Below are positions 45,401 to 49,020 of a stretch of 64,000 nt of DNA, in pieces. Numbering within the stretch: position 1 is the first letter of the stretch; each line of letters opens with the position of its first letter. The DNA is from Xanthostigma xanthostigma (lineage: Eukaryota > Arthropoda > Insecta > Raphidioptera > Raphidiidae). The stretch spans positions 48,200,401 through 48,264,400 of the forward strand of contig OY754465.1 in assembly GCA_963575645.1 (NCBI GenBank), given 5' to 3'. The translations under genes and the position numbers were made by a program. The notes beneath the pieces are model-generated. The model was not told the DNA's origin, did not search any database, and saw nothing but the letters and a program-made list of their open reading frames with translations.

Positions 45401-47291
45401 TTTGGATCATTGTATTCTGATATAGAATGGACAAATACAAGTTTTGCAAGTGGGTTTTCAGAAGAAAAAAAATTTGAGTTTGTAAATTACTGTTGCACGC
45501 TCCCCGTTGGAACGCCAATGCTTTCTGTCGAATGTTCTCGACGAAGACAACAATAACGCACTCAGGTATAAGAAAGGATCGGAACATTCCAAAAATCGCT
45601 GGAAAGTATACCCAGCGCATAGAAAATACAATCAGGTGAGCTCGGTGAGGCAGTCAGTCAGAAACAGTGAGATTTCGTGTGTGAGTGAGTTCATAGTCAA
45701 ACACGTGTCCGAAATAAATAACTAGTGCAGAGTGCGGTATAATAAACCATTAATTTCGATTATATAACATAAATAATCTCTTGTATATAGTTAATAAATA
45801 AGCGTGCTAATTAAATTTTTGTGTAAATAGATAGTGACTTGTATTCTTTATTACTCATTCTCTTATTTTATTAGTTAGAATTTTTCGTTTTGTTTCTGTT
45901 ACGTTGGACAAGTACTTTTCGTTTTGTTAAGTTTTTGTCATTGTAAATAAATAGTTTCCACCACGAACCATAACAGTTTTGTTACATTTCCTAATAAAGT
46001 AAAATACTAAGTATTGTTATTATGAATTTTTTAGTACTTGGGGTTTTTATTGTCAGTCCCGATTTTTTTTTCATAGGATCCCAAAAATCCGTCCTTTCGA
46101 AAACCCTAGTGATGAATTCCCTAGCAACCTTAAGTTTCAAATTGGTTTTCGGTCCCATAAACGCAATGTCTGCTAAACCTTTGGGGAACATGGATAATGA
46201 AACGTCTAAATCCGTCAAAATCTCGAAAAAAAAATTTTTTCAAAACTTTCTTGACTCCCATGGTTAATCTACAGTAAAACTTTTCGAATCGTGTAGGCAG
46301 GACAAAGAATAATTCTGAAATAATATACTAACCCAAATGCGTCTTCATCAATTTTAACAATTTTATTGCTCGTTAGTCTGAGCGATTCAATAGCGCTTTT
46401 CGAAAGCGACTCTTTATCCACTACTTGCAGTTCAGTTCCAACAATGTCCACTTGATCCACCCAGCCATGTGGCATTTCTGCAAAACAATTTAATTGTTTA
46501 AACGATACCATAGTATTCTCTATTCTATGACGATTTTGAAAACTTAAAAAGTTCAAACGAAAGTTGTTGAGTTTCGAGAGGAAAATCGTTTGGATATAAT
46601 AACCACCCCGAATAAATAAAAAATAAAAATTCTTTACAGAAGTGTCTGTCATAAAAAAATGATTAATTTCCGACCCCCAAGTAATAAGGTTAAATAATTT
46701 CAAATTAGTCATAGTTTCTTCTCCCGAGAGGAATACGAGCAATTACTGTTCATCTATATATACACTACTGGTATCAGTCGGACGGATGAACCTATAGCAA
46801 TATACCAACTTTTTCCGACGTTTCATACCTTCCTGAACAAGTTTAAAAAAATTTTTTTGCAAGAGCTTTCGAAAGTGAATTGATTTTAATGAAATCTGTA
46901 TAAACACATTGAATGACCGCACAAAGATTATTAAAAAACAATTTTCATTATTATTGAAATAAATGCATAGCTAAATCATATTCTATTATTACCTATATAT
47001 TGTTTACAATATATTATTATTAATTAAAAAAAATAGGGGTAGCAAAAAATAATATTTTAATAATTAATAAGTCATTTTATTATTATTTACCTGGAAGTTT
47101 AGCTAATGGAATATTGAGACATGCCACATTGTTTAATAAGGTCACATGCTCATGACTGTTTTCCACTGTCGAACTTTGTTCTGACCATTTGCAAGTGCAA
47201 ATTGAGTTGAATTCGCATGGTATCACATCCTGGTGACATTTTACTTTCGGTAATGTGACCAGAAAAAGACTGAAGTATGCTTGCCATATTC
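3048..47291 (-). CDS. Chaoptin-like LRR cell-surface protein, six-exon coding span (5' end incomplete)
   Basis: The joined exons are 47291-47091, 46477-46333, 14709-14596, 11282-8699, 6056-5537 and 3418-3048. Every junction has GT-AG signals and the phases fit (1, 2, 2, 0, 1), so one frame of about 1,311 residues runs to a TAA at 3048-3050. Order of parts: end of a signal peptide, a Cys-rich N-cap (CEFNSICTCK), roughly 40 LRRs, a four-Cys LRR C-cap with PWICDCELVW, a Gly-rich linker and a short hydrophobic tail, as in GPI-anchored proteins. Chaoptin of fly photoreceptors is a GPI-anchored LRR adhesion protein of about 1,315 residues; repeat order, N-cap and length agree with it. Insects carry more than one chaoptin-like gene, so orthology to chp itself is inferred, not shown. 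The initiator Met lies in an exon I did not find. The gene spans at least 44 kb, mostly one 31.6 kb intron. Confidence 0.88.
3439..4220 (+). repeat. Dispersed repeat, copy 1, within GACCATTAATTACGTC ends
   Basis: Ends AAGGGGGCGACCATTAATTACG and CGTAATTAAAGAAGGTCCCCTT (split here for length) are diverged inverted repeats. The interior (3465-4075) matches 11535-12150 and part of 52240-52530, all sharing CCAAAAATATGTTTTTTTGG-type blocks. A 74-codon plus frame inside is not recognisable. Confidence 0.65.
4286..5090. mobile_element. Foldback element with roughly 190-bp arms, split by a nested insertion
   Basis: The left arm (about 4286-4480: AGGAGTCGAGATTTTTGC, CACGATGGTGAGGATCCCA, CCACCCCTTG) is the diverged reverse complement of the right arm (about 4875-5085). 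Between them sits a complete copy of another TIR element (4487-4811). Confidence 0.65.
4487..4811 (+). mobile_element. Short TIR element (TTGGTTGTCTGTAAAG family), copy A
   Basis: Left end TTGGTTGTCTGTAAAGTCGG leads to ACGTGATAACGT; right end carries GACGTTATCACGTCAAAA. Copies B and C lie at 44547-44763 and 48193-48855. Here the middle holds a further 17-bp inverted pair (ATGAGTATAGTCTGGAT, 4559-4651), probably a third nested piece. No coding frame. Confidence 0.62.
5537..6056 (-). CDS. Chaoptin-like gene, penultimate coding exon: C-terminal LRRs
   Basis: The acceptor is TATTCTTTTAG at 6057 and the donor TCCG|GTAAGA at 5537/5536. The exon gives 173 codons with LRRs that are longer and more irregular than in the large exon: LRELQNLHIHGLYSLKRF, LRKLSIEVTSSEL, IKHLEIWGNELTVI and FTIDLRNNMLTSISPNIF. 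Chaoptin likewise ends with irregular repeats just before its Cys cap. Phase 0 enters and one base passes to the last exon. Confidence 0.85.
6434..6633. mobile_element. Near-perfect foldback (ACCGACTTCACAC arms)
   Basis: Arms of about 87-93 bp with matching GAACCGACTTCACACTAAAA and its complement, separated by about 20 bp. Upstream (6158-6415) is a related fragment beginning ACCGACTTCAACAAAAAAGA, a common insect repeat start. Confidence 0.75.
6802..6872 (-). ncRNA. tRNA-Thr-like module, SINE head
   Basis: Minus strand reads TAGCTGAATGGTAAAGCG, CTGTCTAGTAAGC (AGT at the anticodon position) and GGTCAACTCC, a B-box one base short. A run of T follows within about 12 bp. Downstream TATTCCAGTTGATATTTAT resembles the sequence after the 25.2 kb module. 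Pseudogene or SINE. Confidence 0.55.
7115..7455. mobile_element. 340-bp foldback palindrome
   Basis: Arms pair through GGATAGGATGTCAGCCAGCA, GATGCATTGTACTAATTCG and AAATATATATTTT blocks with a very short loop. One arm carries a roughly 20-bp extra segment. The direct repeat ATTGTTAATAAAT lies near both borders. Confidence 0.75.
7948..8412. repeat. Inverted repeat with about 220-bp spacer
   Basis: The left arm near 7948-8070 and the right arm near 8288-8412 share ATGCTATCAATAACGTTCGG-type and TTTTTTGTTGGCT blocks in opposite orientation. The spacer is GT-rich (TGTGTGTGTGTTTG). No gene. Confidence 0.6.
8699..11282 (-). CDS. Chaoptin-like gene, large LRR exon (861 codons)
   Basis: A single 2.58 kb exon encodes about 34 tandem LRRs of the LxxLxLxxNxI type, for example LYLSSNSI, LILRNNRI, LNLENNKI, VNLSNNRL and LDLSHNGL. 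The order follows chaoptin, including the degenerate repeat SLEMSFSLKNENFPNLL and the VNLSNNRL repeat after a short Asn/Ser loop. The acceptor is TTCTTGTAG at 11285-11283 and the donor ATG|GTAAGT at 8699/8698. Near the N-terminal side an Asp/Gly-rich loop (VRDDDDDGGGEIRGNG) interrupts one repeat and is locally GC-rich. The frame has no stops. Reading from internal codons would lose the first 38 residues, including NLGRNDIVEI, which are supported by the acceptor and phase. Confidence 0.93.
11535..12150 (-). repeat. Dispersed repeat, copy 2
   Basis: Reverse complement of 3465-4075 over its length (GCACCATTCCAAC start, AAGTGAATTTTGATATAAAT near the other end). Intronic. Confidence 0.68.
12349..12904. 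mobile_element. 556-bp foldback MITE with TA flanks
   Basis: Ends GGGTGTTTTTTTT and AAAAAAAACACCC, flanked by TA. The arms pair imperfectly over some 200 bp each (TTTCAGCTTCCTAGATCAAA with TTTGATCTAGGAAGCTGAAA). It lies in the intron between the third identified exon and the large LRR exon. Confidence 0.7.
12905..14595. other. Intron sequence, nothing recognised
   Basis: Intron between the third identified exon and the large LRR exon. Plain AT-rich DNA. Short frames only. Confidence 0.5.
14596..14709 (-). CDS. Chaoptin-like gene, third identified coding exon: one and a half LRRs
   Basis: This 114-bp exon sits between acceptor GATTGCAG and donor TACGG|GTAATT. It reads ALASLDLSNNELDVVPLASL, then LTGLENLRWLNLYG, which is clear LRR sequence. 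One base completes the codon from the previous exon and two bases are passed on, so the frame holds. It is distinctly GC-richer than the intron around it, which helped find it; it is too short to stand out as an open frame. A Harbinger-like MITE begins 46 bp upstream in the large intron. Confidence 0.85.
14755..15155 (+). mobile_element. PIF/Harbinger-like MITE, copy 2
   Basis: Starts AGGCCGCTGCACACGAG after TAA and ends near CCTCGTGTGCAGCAAC. About 400 bp, with conserved blocks AATGACGTCACTGCGGGCTC and CAGAGACAATAAACGTTCAC shared with the other copies. It begins 46 bp upstream of the third identified chaoptin exon. Confidence 0.78.
15805..16010 (+). repeat. Non-LTR 3' fragment
   Basis: GCCCGGTCCGGCTTCACGCT, GACGTTGTCCGGGAATAACA and AATGAGATATAGCCTAAAAC are shared with 37745-37970. 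Confidence 0.58.
16118..16292. repeat. Foldback palindrome, about 80-bp arms
   Basis: Arms starting CATTGACGTAAACGTAAACG pair almost fully with the right side; the loop is a few bases around TCATACGCA. Just left of it is a non-LTR 3' end fragment. Confidence 0.72.
17010..17074. repeat. Perfect 31-bp-stem palindrome
   Basis: Stem CCATTTAAAATGTCTGACAC-CTCGAATATGT with a 3-base loop TCG and an exact complement. No mismatches seen. Confidence 0.9.
17408..17948 (+). mobile_element. Harbinger-like element with TTA duplication and a small frame
   Basis: 541 bp with ends AAGCCTCTTCACACGATG and CATCATGTGAAGGGGCCA, flanked by TTA on both sides (17405-17407 and 17949-17951). Ends and length differ from the AGGCCGCTGCACACG family but follow the same plan. 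It contains a 54-codon frame at 17567-17731. Confidence 0.72.
17567..17731 (+). CDS. 54-aa frame inside the Harbinger-like element (possible transposase remnant)
   Basis: Reads MDVMVVQEIIRRRRIATMTL, then a Lys/Arg/Glu-rich stretch (REGREKSKRK) and a stop at 17729-17731. An N-terminal run of hydrophobic residues followed by RRRR resembles the start of some Harbinger transposases, but no catalytic region follows. It could be the relic of a first exon left in a deletion derivative, or chance. I would not treat it as a working gene. Confidence 0.25.
   Translation: MDVMVVQEIIRRRRIATMTLIMIEKLREGREKSKRKLFSCRVHLHFDFTTQTTP
18118..18262. repeat. Foldback palindrome with 60-bp arms
   Basis: Arms contain GCAAACGGTAACGAAACTGG and CGCATGCGCAGTAGCTAAAA and their complements, with a 20-bp loop. 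GC-richer than the surroundings. Confidence 0.75.
18620..18785. repeat. Inverted-repeat MITE, copy 1 (CCTCCTTCAAAAA ends)
   Basis: Ends ACCTCCTTCAAAAACGCTAC and TTTTTGAAGGAGT; inner block TTGGCGCCAA/TTGGCACCAA. A relative with the same plan lies at 47566-47760. Confidence 0.65.
19003..19355 (+). repeat. RTE-like non-LTR 3' end
   Basis: Starts CTAGCGGTCCCGCCCGGTTT, includes CCAAATTTCATGATGATC and ends TTTATATATTAGTATAGAT, the standard 3' region of insect RTE-type repeats. Confidence 0.65.
19356..22477. other. Intron sequence with minor repeat traces
   Basis: Contains two GCGCCATCTGCTGGA/ACGCCATCTGTTGA units (19410-19510) and a decayed element with inverted ends TAGGTCGCAGAAAGGAT/ATCCTTTCTGCGACCC (about 20621-20955), related to 55790-55930. 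The rest is unremarkable. Confidence 0.45.
21640..21790 (+). repeat. RTE-like non-LTR fragment
   Basis: Shares GTCCAAATTTCATGATGATT and AAAAGTTTTTGTCGGACAGA with 19003-19355. Short and decayed. Confidence 0.55.
22486..22802. mobile_element. hAT-type MITE (CAGGGGTGGGCAAA end family)
   Basis: 317 bp ending TTTGCCCACCCCTG, with a mutated left end CTGGCCTGGGCAAAT. Exact 8-bp duplication GTCTACAC at 22478-22485 and 22803-22810. Subterminal GGCCCGC boxes occur on both sides. The interior has tandem near-copies of a short unit (GCGGAAATAGAATG...) separated by T-runs. Non-coding. Confidence 0.88.
22811..24663. other. Intron sequence, no gene seen
   Basis: AT-rich. The part near 23450-23600 (GAAGGGGTGAGATGCAGCTA, then TTTCAAGCCGATCCGATGAA) looks like old repeat sequence but I cannot name it. 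Confidence 0.4.
24664..25513 (+). repeat. Hairpin-led dispersed repeat with tRNA-like core, copy A
   Basis: Opens with a 29-bp hairpin GCACATACCGCTA...TAGCGGTATGTGC, then about 480 bp shared with the copy at 42353, a tRNA-like core (25180-25250), a T-rich stretch, and the shared end GAAAACTTGCGGGATGTGC...TTTTGCCAACTATTTT. No reading frame of note. Its class is unclear; it looks like a non-autonomous element transcribed by Pol III. Confidence 0.7.
25180..25250 (+). ncRNA. tRNA-like module (decayed, not a working tRNA)
   Basis: A-box TGGCGTAATGG at 25187-25197 and B-box GGTTCGATTCC at 25231-25241, 44 bp apart, as in tRNA promoters. The D-stem pairs (GCGT/ATGC), but the acceptor, anticodon and T stems are badly mispaired. 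A T-run follows about 8 bp later and could end Pol III transcription. I read it as SINE-like. Confidence 0.6.
26570..26682. repeat. Foldback palindrome, 51-bp arms
   Basis: GATGAAGGAAGGTTTTGGTT...ACCAATGTTT pairs with its complement around the loop GGCTAGTAGCG; one or two mismatches. Confidence 0.8.
26870..27044. repeat. Perfect 80-bp-arm hairpin
   Basis: Left arm 26870-26949 (starting TTAGAAGATTAAGAAGGAAG) and right arm 26965-27044 match with no difference I can see; the loop is 15 bp containing AACGTC. A diverged single arm lies near 47452-47535 (CCTGGTGGCATAGAATCAAT). Confidence 0.9.
27700..28630. mobile_element. hAT-type MITE (TAGTGTTGGGC ends) with internal tandem repeats
   Basis: 931 bp with TAGTGTTGGGC/GCCCAACACTA ends and an exact 8-bp duplication GTTATGGG at 27692-27699 and 28631-28638. 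The interior is almost all ATCGATTATGAATGATTCGA-type repeats (about 27770-27900), three exact 25-bp units AAACGAATGATATCTCGGTT-GCCAT at 28261-28335, and a roughly 122-bp block present twice (28164-28285 and 28438-28560). No transposase frame. Confidence 0.87.
28639..29210. other. Intron sequence, nothing recognised
   Basis: AT-rich with no coding signal. The words CTAACAATG-type on both sides of the neighbouring hAT suggest it entered an older repeat. Confidence 0.4.
29211..29356. repeat. Foldback palindrome, 67-bp arms
   Basis: ATATGTTACGGTTAATACAA...CCCGAATTAACCA pairs with its complement with about one mismatch; the loop is AACGTCAAGGA-like. The arms are runs of GGTTAATTCG(G/C) words. Confidence 0.85.
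30140..30575 (-). repeat. Dispersed non-LTR-like repeat, copy 2 (inverted)
   Basis: Shares GCTAGCACGTACCTACACAA, CACGGTACGACAGATATAGC and AGCGGGAAAAATCTTCGAGA blocks, reversed, with 34465-34860. No coding frame. Confidence 0.62.
31120..31612 (+). repeat. RTE-like non-LTR 3' end
   Basis: From GCTAGCCGTTACCGGCGGCT through GTGCCAAATTTTAGCCCAAT and TTGAGCTGTGCGTTGATAGA to TATATATACAGAT; the typical conserved blocks of this class are all present. Confidence 0.68.
31634..31834. repeat. Inverted repeat, about 65-bp arms
   Basis: TTCGGATGAGATTATCTTTT...GGGTAAAATCGAAAAATGGT at the left is mirrored at 31765-31834; the spacer is about 70 bp. Confidence 0.75.
32021..32095 (-). ncRNA. tRNA-Ile-like pseudogene or SINE head
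   Basis: Minus strand reads GATCAGTTGGTTAGAGTGTC, then TTAATAA as anticodon loop (AAT) and GGTTTCGATCCCCC. This closely follows insect tRNA-Ile(AAT), but the 5' acceptor strand does not pair with the 3' one. It sits immediately beyond the non-LTR tail, and a T-rich stretch follows on the minus strand. Confidence 0.6.
32155..32604 (-). pseudogene. 3' end of the same non-LTR element, past the hAT insertion
   Basis: Minus-strand reading resumes with CVPYFKLHSIMTLPCICLYY, then NTRHGTAIKAPKCNTVSFQK and FNNLPSHIKSIPTNSKFK. This is the usual C-terminal tail of this LINE class (R-H-N...FNxLPxxIK...FKxxLKxxL). The frame is shifted relative to the upstream piece and an in-frame stop follows IYIN, so the copy was already decayed. 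The element ends in an AAATAAATTATTAG signal and a short TTA-repeat tail near 32155-32180. Confidence 0.75.
32613..33141. mobile_element. hAT-type MITE inserted in the non-LTR element
   Basis: 529 bp, starting CAGAGGTCCCCAAAC and ending CCACTTTGGGAAAAACTG, imperfect terminal inverted repeats. It is flanked by an exact 8-bp target duplication, ATTTAGAC, at 32605-32612 and 33142-33149. 8-bp duplications and CAGRGGT ends are the hAT signature. It has no transposase frame, so it is non-autonomous. Confidence 0.88.
33142..33607 (-). pseudogene. Non-LTR retrotransposon reverse transcriptase, C-terminal fragment, 5' truncated
   Basis: The minus-strand frame reads NDLKLNAQKTKLMQ, then VLETVSNFTLLGFQINESCS and WTTHINQICSKL, the region after the catalytic YxDD in jockey/CR1-type reverse transcriptases. 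The catalytic part and everything upstream are missing, as usual for 5'-truncated LINE copies. The frame is cut at 33142 by a hAT MITE; beyond 33141 the listed open frame is MITE sequence and does not belong to the enzyme. The remaining 3' end resumes at 32612. Confidence 0.85.
33608..34439. other. Intron sequence, nothing recognised
   Basis: No coding signal and no clear repeat. A phrase near 34200 (AAGAAATATTGCCGAAACGT) hints at an old retroelement flank. Confidence 0.35.
34440..35345 (+). repeat. Dispersed non-LTR-like repeat, copy 1, split by a hAT MITE
   Basis: Runs from AACGGCCACGTGTGAGTCGT to CCTTCGGGTACGGAACTCTA, broken by the MITE at 34872-35156. The ends GGACAGACAG...GGGTACGGAAC are a well-known insect repeat pattern. 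An inverted relative lies at 30140-30575. Confidence 0.65.
34872..35156. mobile_element. hAT-type MITE (CAGGGATGGCGAACCT ends)
   Basis: 285 bp with ends CAGGGATGGCGAACCT and GGTTCGCCACCCCTG. The 8-bp duplication is GTAGAGAA at 34864-34871 versus GTATAGAA at 35157-35164 (seven of eight match). It splits a larger dispersed repeat that resumes on the right. Confidence 0.85.
35791..36285 (+). mobile_element. 495-bp TA-flanked MITE, copy 1
   Basis: Ends GGTCATATGCAT and ATGCATATGACC flanked by TA, consistent with a Tc1/mariner-type non-autonomous element. An inverted second copy of the same length lies at 51202-51696. The interior holds TGTGACGTCA-type sites and a GAGACGACACAGTCGTC hairpin. A truncated copy of the tRNA-carrying repeat lies just to the right. 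Confidence 0.82.
36318..36506 (-). repeat. Truncated copy C of the hairpin-led repeat
   Basis: The hairpin GCACATACCGCTAG...TAGCGGTATGTGC lies at 36476-36504, and about 160 bp of the body follows on the minus strand, breaking off near 36318. No tRNA-like core remains. It abuts the 495-bp MITE ending at 36285. Confidence 0.75.
37745..37970 (+). repeat. Non-LTR 3' fragment
   Basis: GTTCCGGCTTCGCTCG, GGCGTTGTCCGGCAATAATA and AATGAGATATAATCTAAAAC match 15805-16010; the two are diverged copies of one family. Confidence 0.58.
38131..38508 (-). CDS. Unrecognised 125-aa frame beside an LTR-like fragment
   Basis: A minus-strand ATG frame in a patch of more balanced base composition than its surroundings. 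The sequence contains PPFCVLLLDRHRCFRKPIVY and GEESKYYVYVHPADLSKSQV, with no motif I can place. It lies in the 31.6 kb intron next to an LTR-like fragment, so it may be a scrap of retroelement or captured sequence. It could equally be chance. I give no function. Confidence 0.2.
   Translation of the reverse strand: MHSIYIFCHRVSQTFPRRFVYNYSADLIFVPNLHLSVLRSSGNTKKFGFLLVQQSLMPPFCVLLLDRHRCFRKPIVYYNAYTPVGMPIKTVQTTGEESKYYVYVHPADLSKSQVNESESVYGTVF
38510..38920 (+). repeat. LTR-like fragment
   Basis: Ends GAACAGTTTTGTTACA and shares CGAAATAAATAA and GACTTTGAATTCTTATTTTA-type blocks with 45690-45986. The 5' portion is not recognisable. Confidence 0.42.
39620..40785. mobile_element. 1.17 kb foldback element with two 410-bp arms
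   Basis: Arms 39620-40029 and 40376-40785 are nearly identical inverted copies, both beginning TCTAGATGGAAAAGTCG. The 346-bp loop contains GGGCACTCTGGCACGTGCCC and GTGCCCAGGGCC boxes of another widespread repeat. No frame longer than chance. No clear target duplication seen. Confidence 0.82.
40786..42352. other. Intron sequence, nothing recognised
   Basis: AT-rich and featureless by eye; the small frames lack protein-like composition. Confidence 0.4.
42353..43091 (+). repeat. Hairpin-led dispersed repeat with tRNA-like core, copy B
   Basis: Same opening hairpin, same body and same end as the copy at 24664, but a different tRNA-like core at 42885-42953. About 739 bp; most of the difference in length is in the T-rich tail. 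Confidence 0.7.
42885..42953 (+). ncRNA. tRNA-like module, Ser/Leu-like head
   Basis: A-box TGGCCGAGCGG at 42887-42897 and B-box GGTTCGATTCC at 42931-42941. GGCCGAGCGGTTAA is typical of class II tRNAs (Ser, Leu), yet the long variable arm is absent. A T-run follows (ATATTTTTTTC). It cannot fold as a normal tRNA; SINE-like. Confidence 0.6.
43437..43760 (-). pseudogene. Non-LTR retrotransposon 3' end
   Basis: Minus-strand translation near 43597-43511 gives LPLETRILESRNFKRKVKKF then LLENCFSIA and a stop, the C-terminal motif of LINE ORF2. It is followed by AATAAACTTTATTATTATTA, i.e. a poly(A) signal plus repeat tail. The 5' limit is uncertain. It lies inside the 43171-45238 element. Confidence 0.68.
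44547..44763 (-). mobile_element. Short TIR element, copy B (reverse)
   Basis: Reverse complement of copies A and C, about 217 bp, ending CCGACTTTACAGACAACCA. It lies in the loop of the 43171-45238 element. Confidence 0.62.
45491..45986 (+). repeat. Solo-LTR-like sequence
   Basis: Starts TGTTGCACGCTCCCCGTTGG and ends AACAGTTTTGTTACA, TG...CA, about 496 bp, with AATAAATAA signals inside. Its last 300 bp resemble 38560-38920. No coding sequence beside it. Confidence 0.5.
46333..46477 (-). CDS. Chaoptin-like gene, second identified coding exon: first LRRs
   Basis: The acceptor is TTGTTTTGCAG and the donor GG|GTTAGT. The 145-bp exon encodes EMPHGWVDQVDIVGTELQVV followed by a repeat of the form IESLRLTSNKIVKIDEDAF, a standard LRR strand and loop (LxxLRLxxNxI). 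The phase enters after one base and leaves after two, matching its neighbours on both sides. It is 613 bp from the preceding exon and 31.6 kb from the following one. Confidence 0.82.
47091..47291 (-). CDS. Chaoptin-like gene, first identified coding exon: signal peptide end and N-cap
   Basis: The frame reads IWQAYFSLFLVTLPKVKC, the hydrophobic core and end of a signal peptide, then a Cys-rich N-cap with CEFNSICTCK and a later NNVACLNIPLAKLP, matching the chaoptin N-terminal pattern (CxYNxxCTC, then a buried Cys). The 5' edge is an acceptor (a pyrimidine run ending in CTCAG at 47296-47292), with two bases completing a split codon. Upstream there is an in-frame stop and no ATG, so the start codon must be in an earlier exon. 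The donor is CCAG|GTAAAT at 47091/47090. The ATG inside the exon is in another frame and gives only a short peptide. Confidence 0.8.
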
Positions 47292-47565
47292 CTGAGAACA
47301 AAGAAACAAAAAATTAGTTTTTTTCGTGGTAAGAGCAAACGAGTGTTAAAAGAATTTATAGAATTGCTGGGCCAATAGATCGTATTCCCTCGGCAAGGTG
47401 TAAAATGAATATTAATAACAATTGCGAAAAATAACTCTAGTGATGATGATCCTGTTGAGATTAAAGGATGAAACCTGGTGGCATAGAATCAATGAAATTG
47501 CAAATATTGAAGGTGTTTTTGCATTTTATTTTCTGACGTTTCGGCAATCTTTATCTTCTATCTTC

Positions 47566-47760
47566 AAAATAGAGTAACTAAAAGAGGTAAAATAACAAAG
47601 TTTTGAGGTCGGCACCAATTTAATTACTATCACGTTTTATGTACCTACTTAAGTAGGTATATCAAATTGGTGCCTACCTACTTAAGTATATCAAATTGGT
47701 GCCGACCTCAAATCTTCGTTATTTTACCCTATTTAGTGACCCTTTTTGAAGGAGGTTACA
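47566..47760. repeat. Inverted-repeat MITE, copy 2
   Basis: Shares GAGGTCGGCACCAATTT, AGGTAAAATAAC and TTTTTGAAGGAGGTT with the 18.6 kb copy. A 30-bp stretch is duplicated in the centre (CCTACTTAAGTA...ATCAAATTGGTGCC). Confidence 0.62.
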
Positions 47761-47963
47761 TTTTTTTTAAAGATTTTTAGTGTCTAATGAAACCGAAGAG
47801 CAACGTTCATGCCAATAACAATTACTTGAAAACTTGAACAGATTTCGAAAAAAATATATATGTACCATAGGAGGGGGTAAGAGTTTTGCTTACTTTTGCT
47901 GGCAATGGGGACAGGAGAGGTCAAAAATGACTAAAATTCTGCTTAAGTAATACTTGAATAGCC

Positions 47964-48190
47964 CCTTAGATAATAATAATAATAATGTTAATCGACTTTA
48001 TTTAGGGTCATGAGTAACCAAAGCCGTTTCAACATGCCCTCTCTGATAAAATATACAAAAATAATCTACAAAACATGAGGTATTTATATCTTGACATAAA
48101 ATTACTTAAATTGTAGCCGTAAAAACATAAAAATTAAAAAACTTAGGTTAAAAATATTTCTATTCTCTAGCAGCGTATCTGTACATTTAT
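47964..48190 (-). repeat. 3' untranslated end of the same non-LTR element with ATT-repeat tail
   Basis: On the minus strand the sequence runs through a short decayed tail to GACCCTAAATAAAGTCGATT and ends in (ATT)n at 47970-47990, the usual microsatellite tail of this LINE class. Confidence 0.6.
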
Positions 48191-48192
48191 TT

Positions 48193-48855
48193 AAAAAAAA
48201 TTGGTTGTCTGTAAAGTCGGTTTACGGACGATAGTTTTACGTGATAACGTATTTCGCTCGAATATCATATTTAATAATACATAACCTAAATTTTAGTAGC
48301 TGTCAAACTATATTTTTACCGACTAATAATTTGATCAACCAAAGCAAAATACATATTTTTAAGCAATTATAAAAGACATTTAAAATTTAAAAGAATGTAT
48401 ATATATTATTATATATTTGTTAACAAACCGTATAATTTATCTGCTGTTATGAAATGCAGATATCTCCCAAGATTTGTTTTTGATACAAAATGTAGCTGCG
48501 TTTGTGTACAAACTATCAATTGACAAATAACGATGTATTATCTGAAAAATTGCTTTAAAAATTCGATAATTTATGACATTTTTATTAGATATCTTGATTT
48601 TAAGTCTTAATTTCCACGGTTTATAAAACAAAGGCCATCTGTCAGATGTAGCTTTCGCTGGAACAGCCGAAAAAAATGTTGAACGCACACTACTCTCTGA
48701 CGTCACGCGAGAAGAGGGAGAAATGCGCACAAGCCGACGCTTGGGCCGATCGTGCATCTTTATCGCTTATATCGCGCTCTCGCTTGCGGAACGTTACTCT
48801 TTTTCGTGTGTGCTGGCGGTGTTTCATCAATTTATAAGACGTTATCACGTCAAAA
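48193..48855 (+). mobile_element. Short TIR element, copy C, inserted in a non-LTR tail
   Basis: About 660 bp, the longest copy, with the same ends (TTGGTTGTCTGTAAAG and GTTATCACGTCAAAA). The flanking sequences on both sides belong to one non-LTR element on the minus strand. The interior includes a 106-codon minus frame with no recognisable family. Confidence 0.65.
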
Positions 48856-49020
48856 CTGTTTTTTACTTTTGATGCATCTTATACTGCTTGGCAGTTTATC
48901 CCACTGTTTTGGTCTCTCGATTAAAAAATATGTCGATCCAAGAGCTGTATGGCAAGATGGAATAACCAAATTAGATGCCATATTATTCTTGTAAACTGTA
49001 TTTATTTTGTGGCATTATAC
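48856..49020 (-). pseudogene. Non-LTR retrotransposon C-terminal fragment, upstream of the nested element
   Basis: Minus-strand translation gives NLVIPSCHTALGSTYFLIER, then PKQWDKLPSSIRCIKSK. This is the standard tail of jockey/CR1-type ORF2 (H-T..G...F...WN/DKLPxxIR). It is interrupted at 48855 and resumes at about 48190. Confidence 0.72.

Noticed and set aside
14710..46332. A separate host gene nested in the large intron
   Set aside because: Apart from transposon relics, no frame there has protein-like composition or paired splice signals that I could support.
46269..46742. 157-codon minus frame
   Set aside because: Only 46333-46477 is exon; the rest reads through the acceptor upstream and the donor downstream.
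47291..47301. Start of the signal-peptide exon at a TTG codon (47301)
   Set aside because: The sequence there is a pyrimidine tract and CAG acceptor; TTG initiation is unlikely in this setting, so I place the exon edge at 47291.
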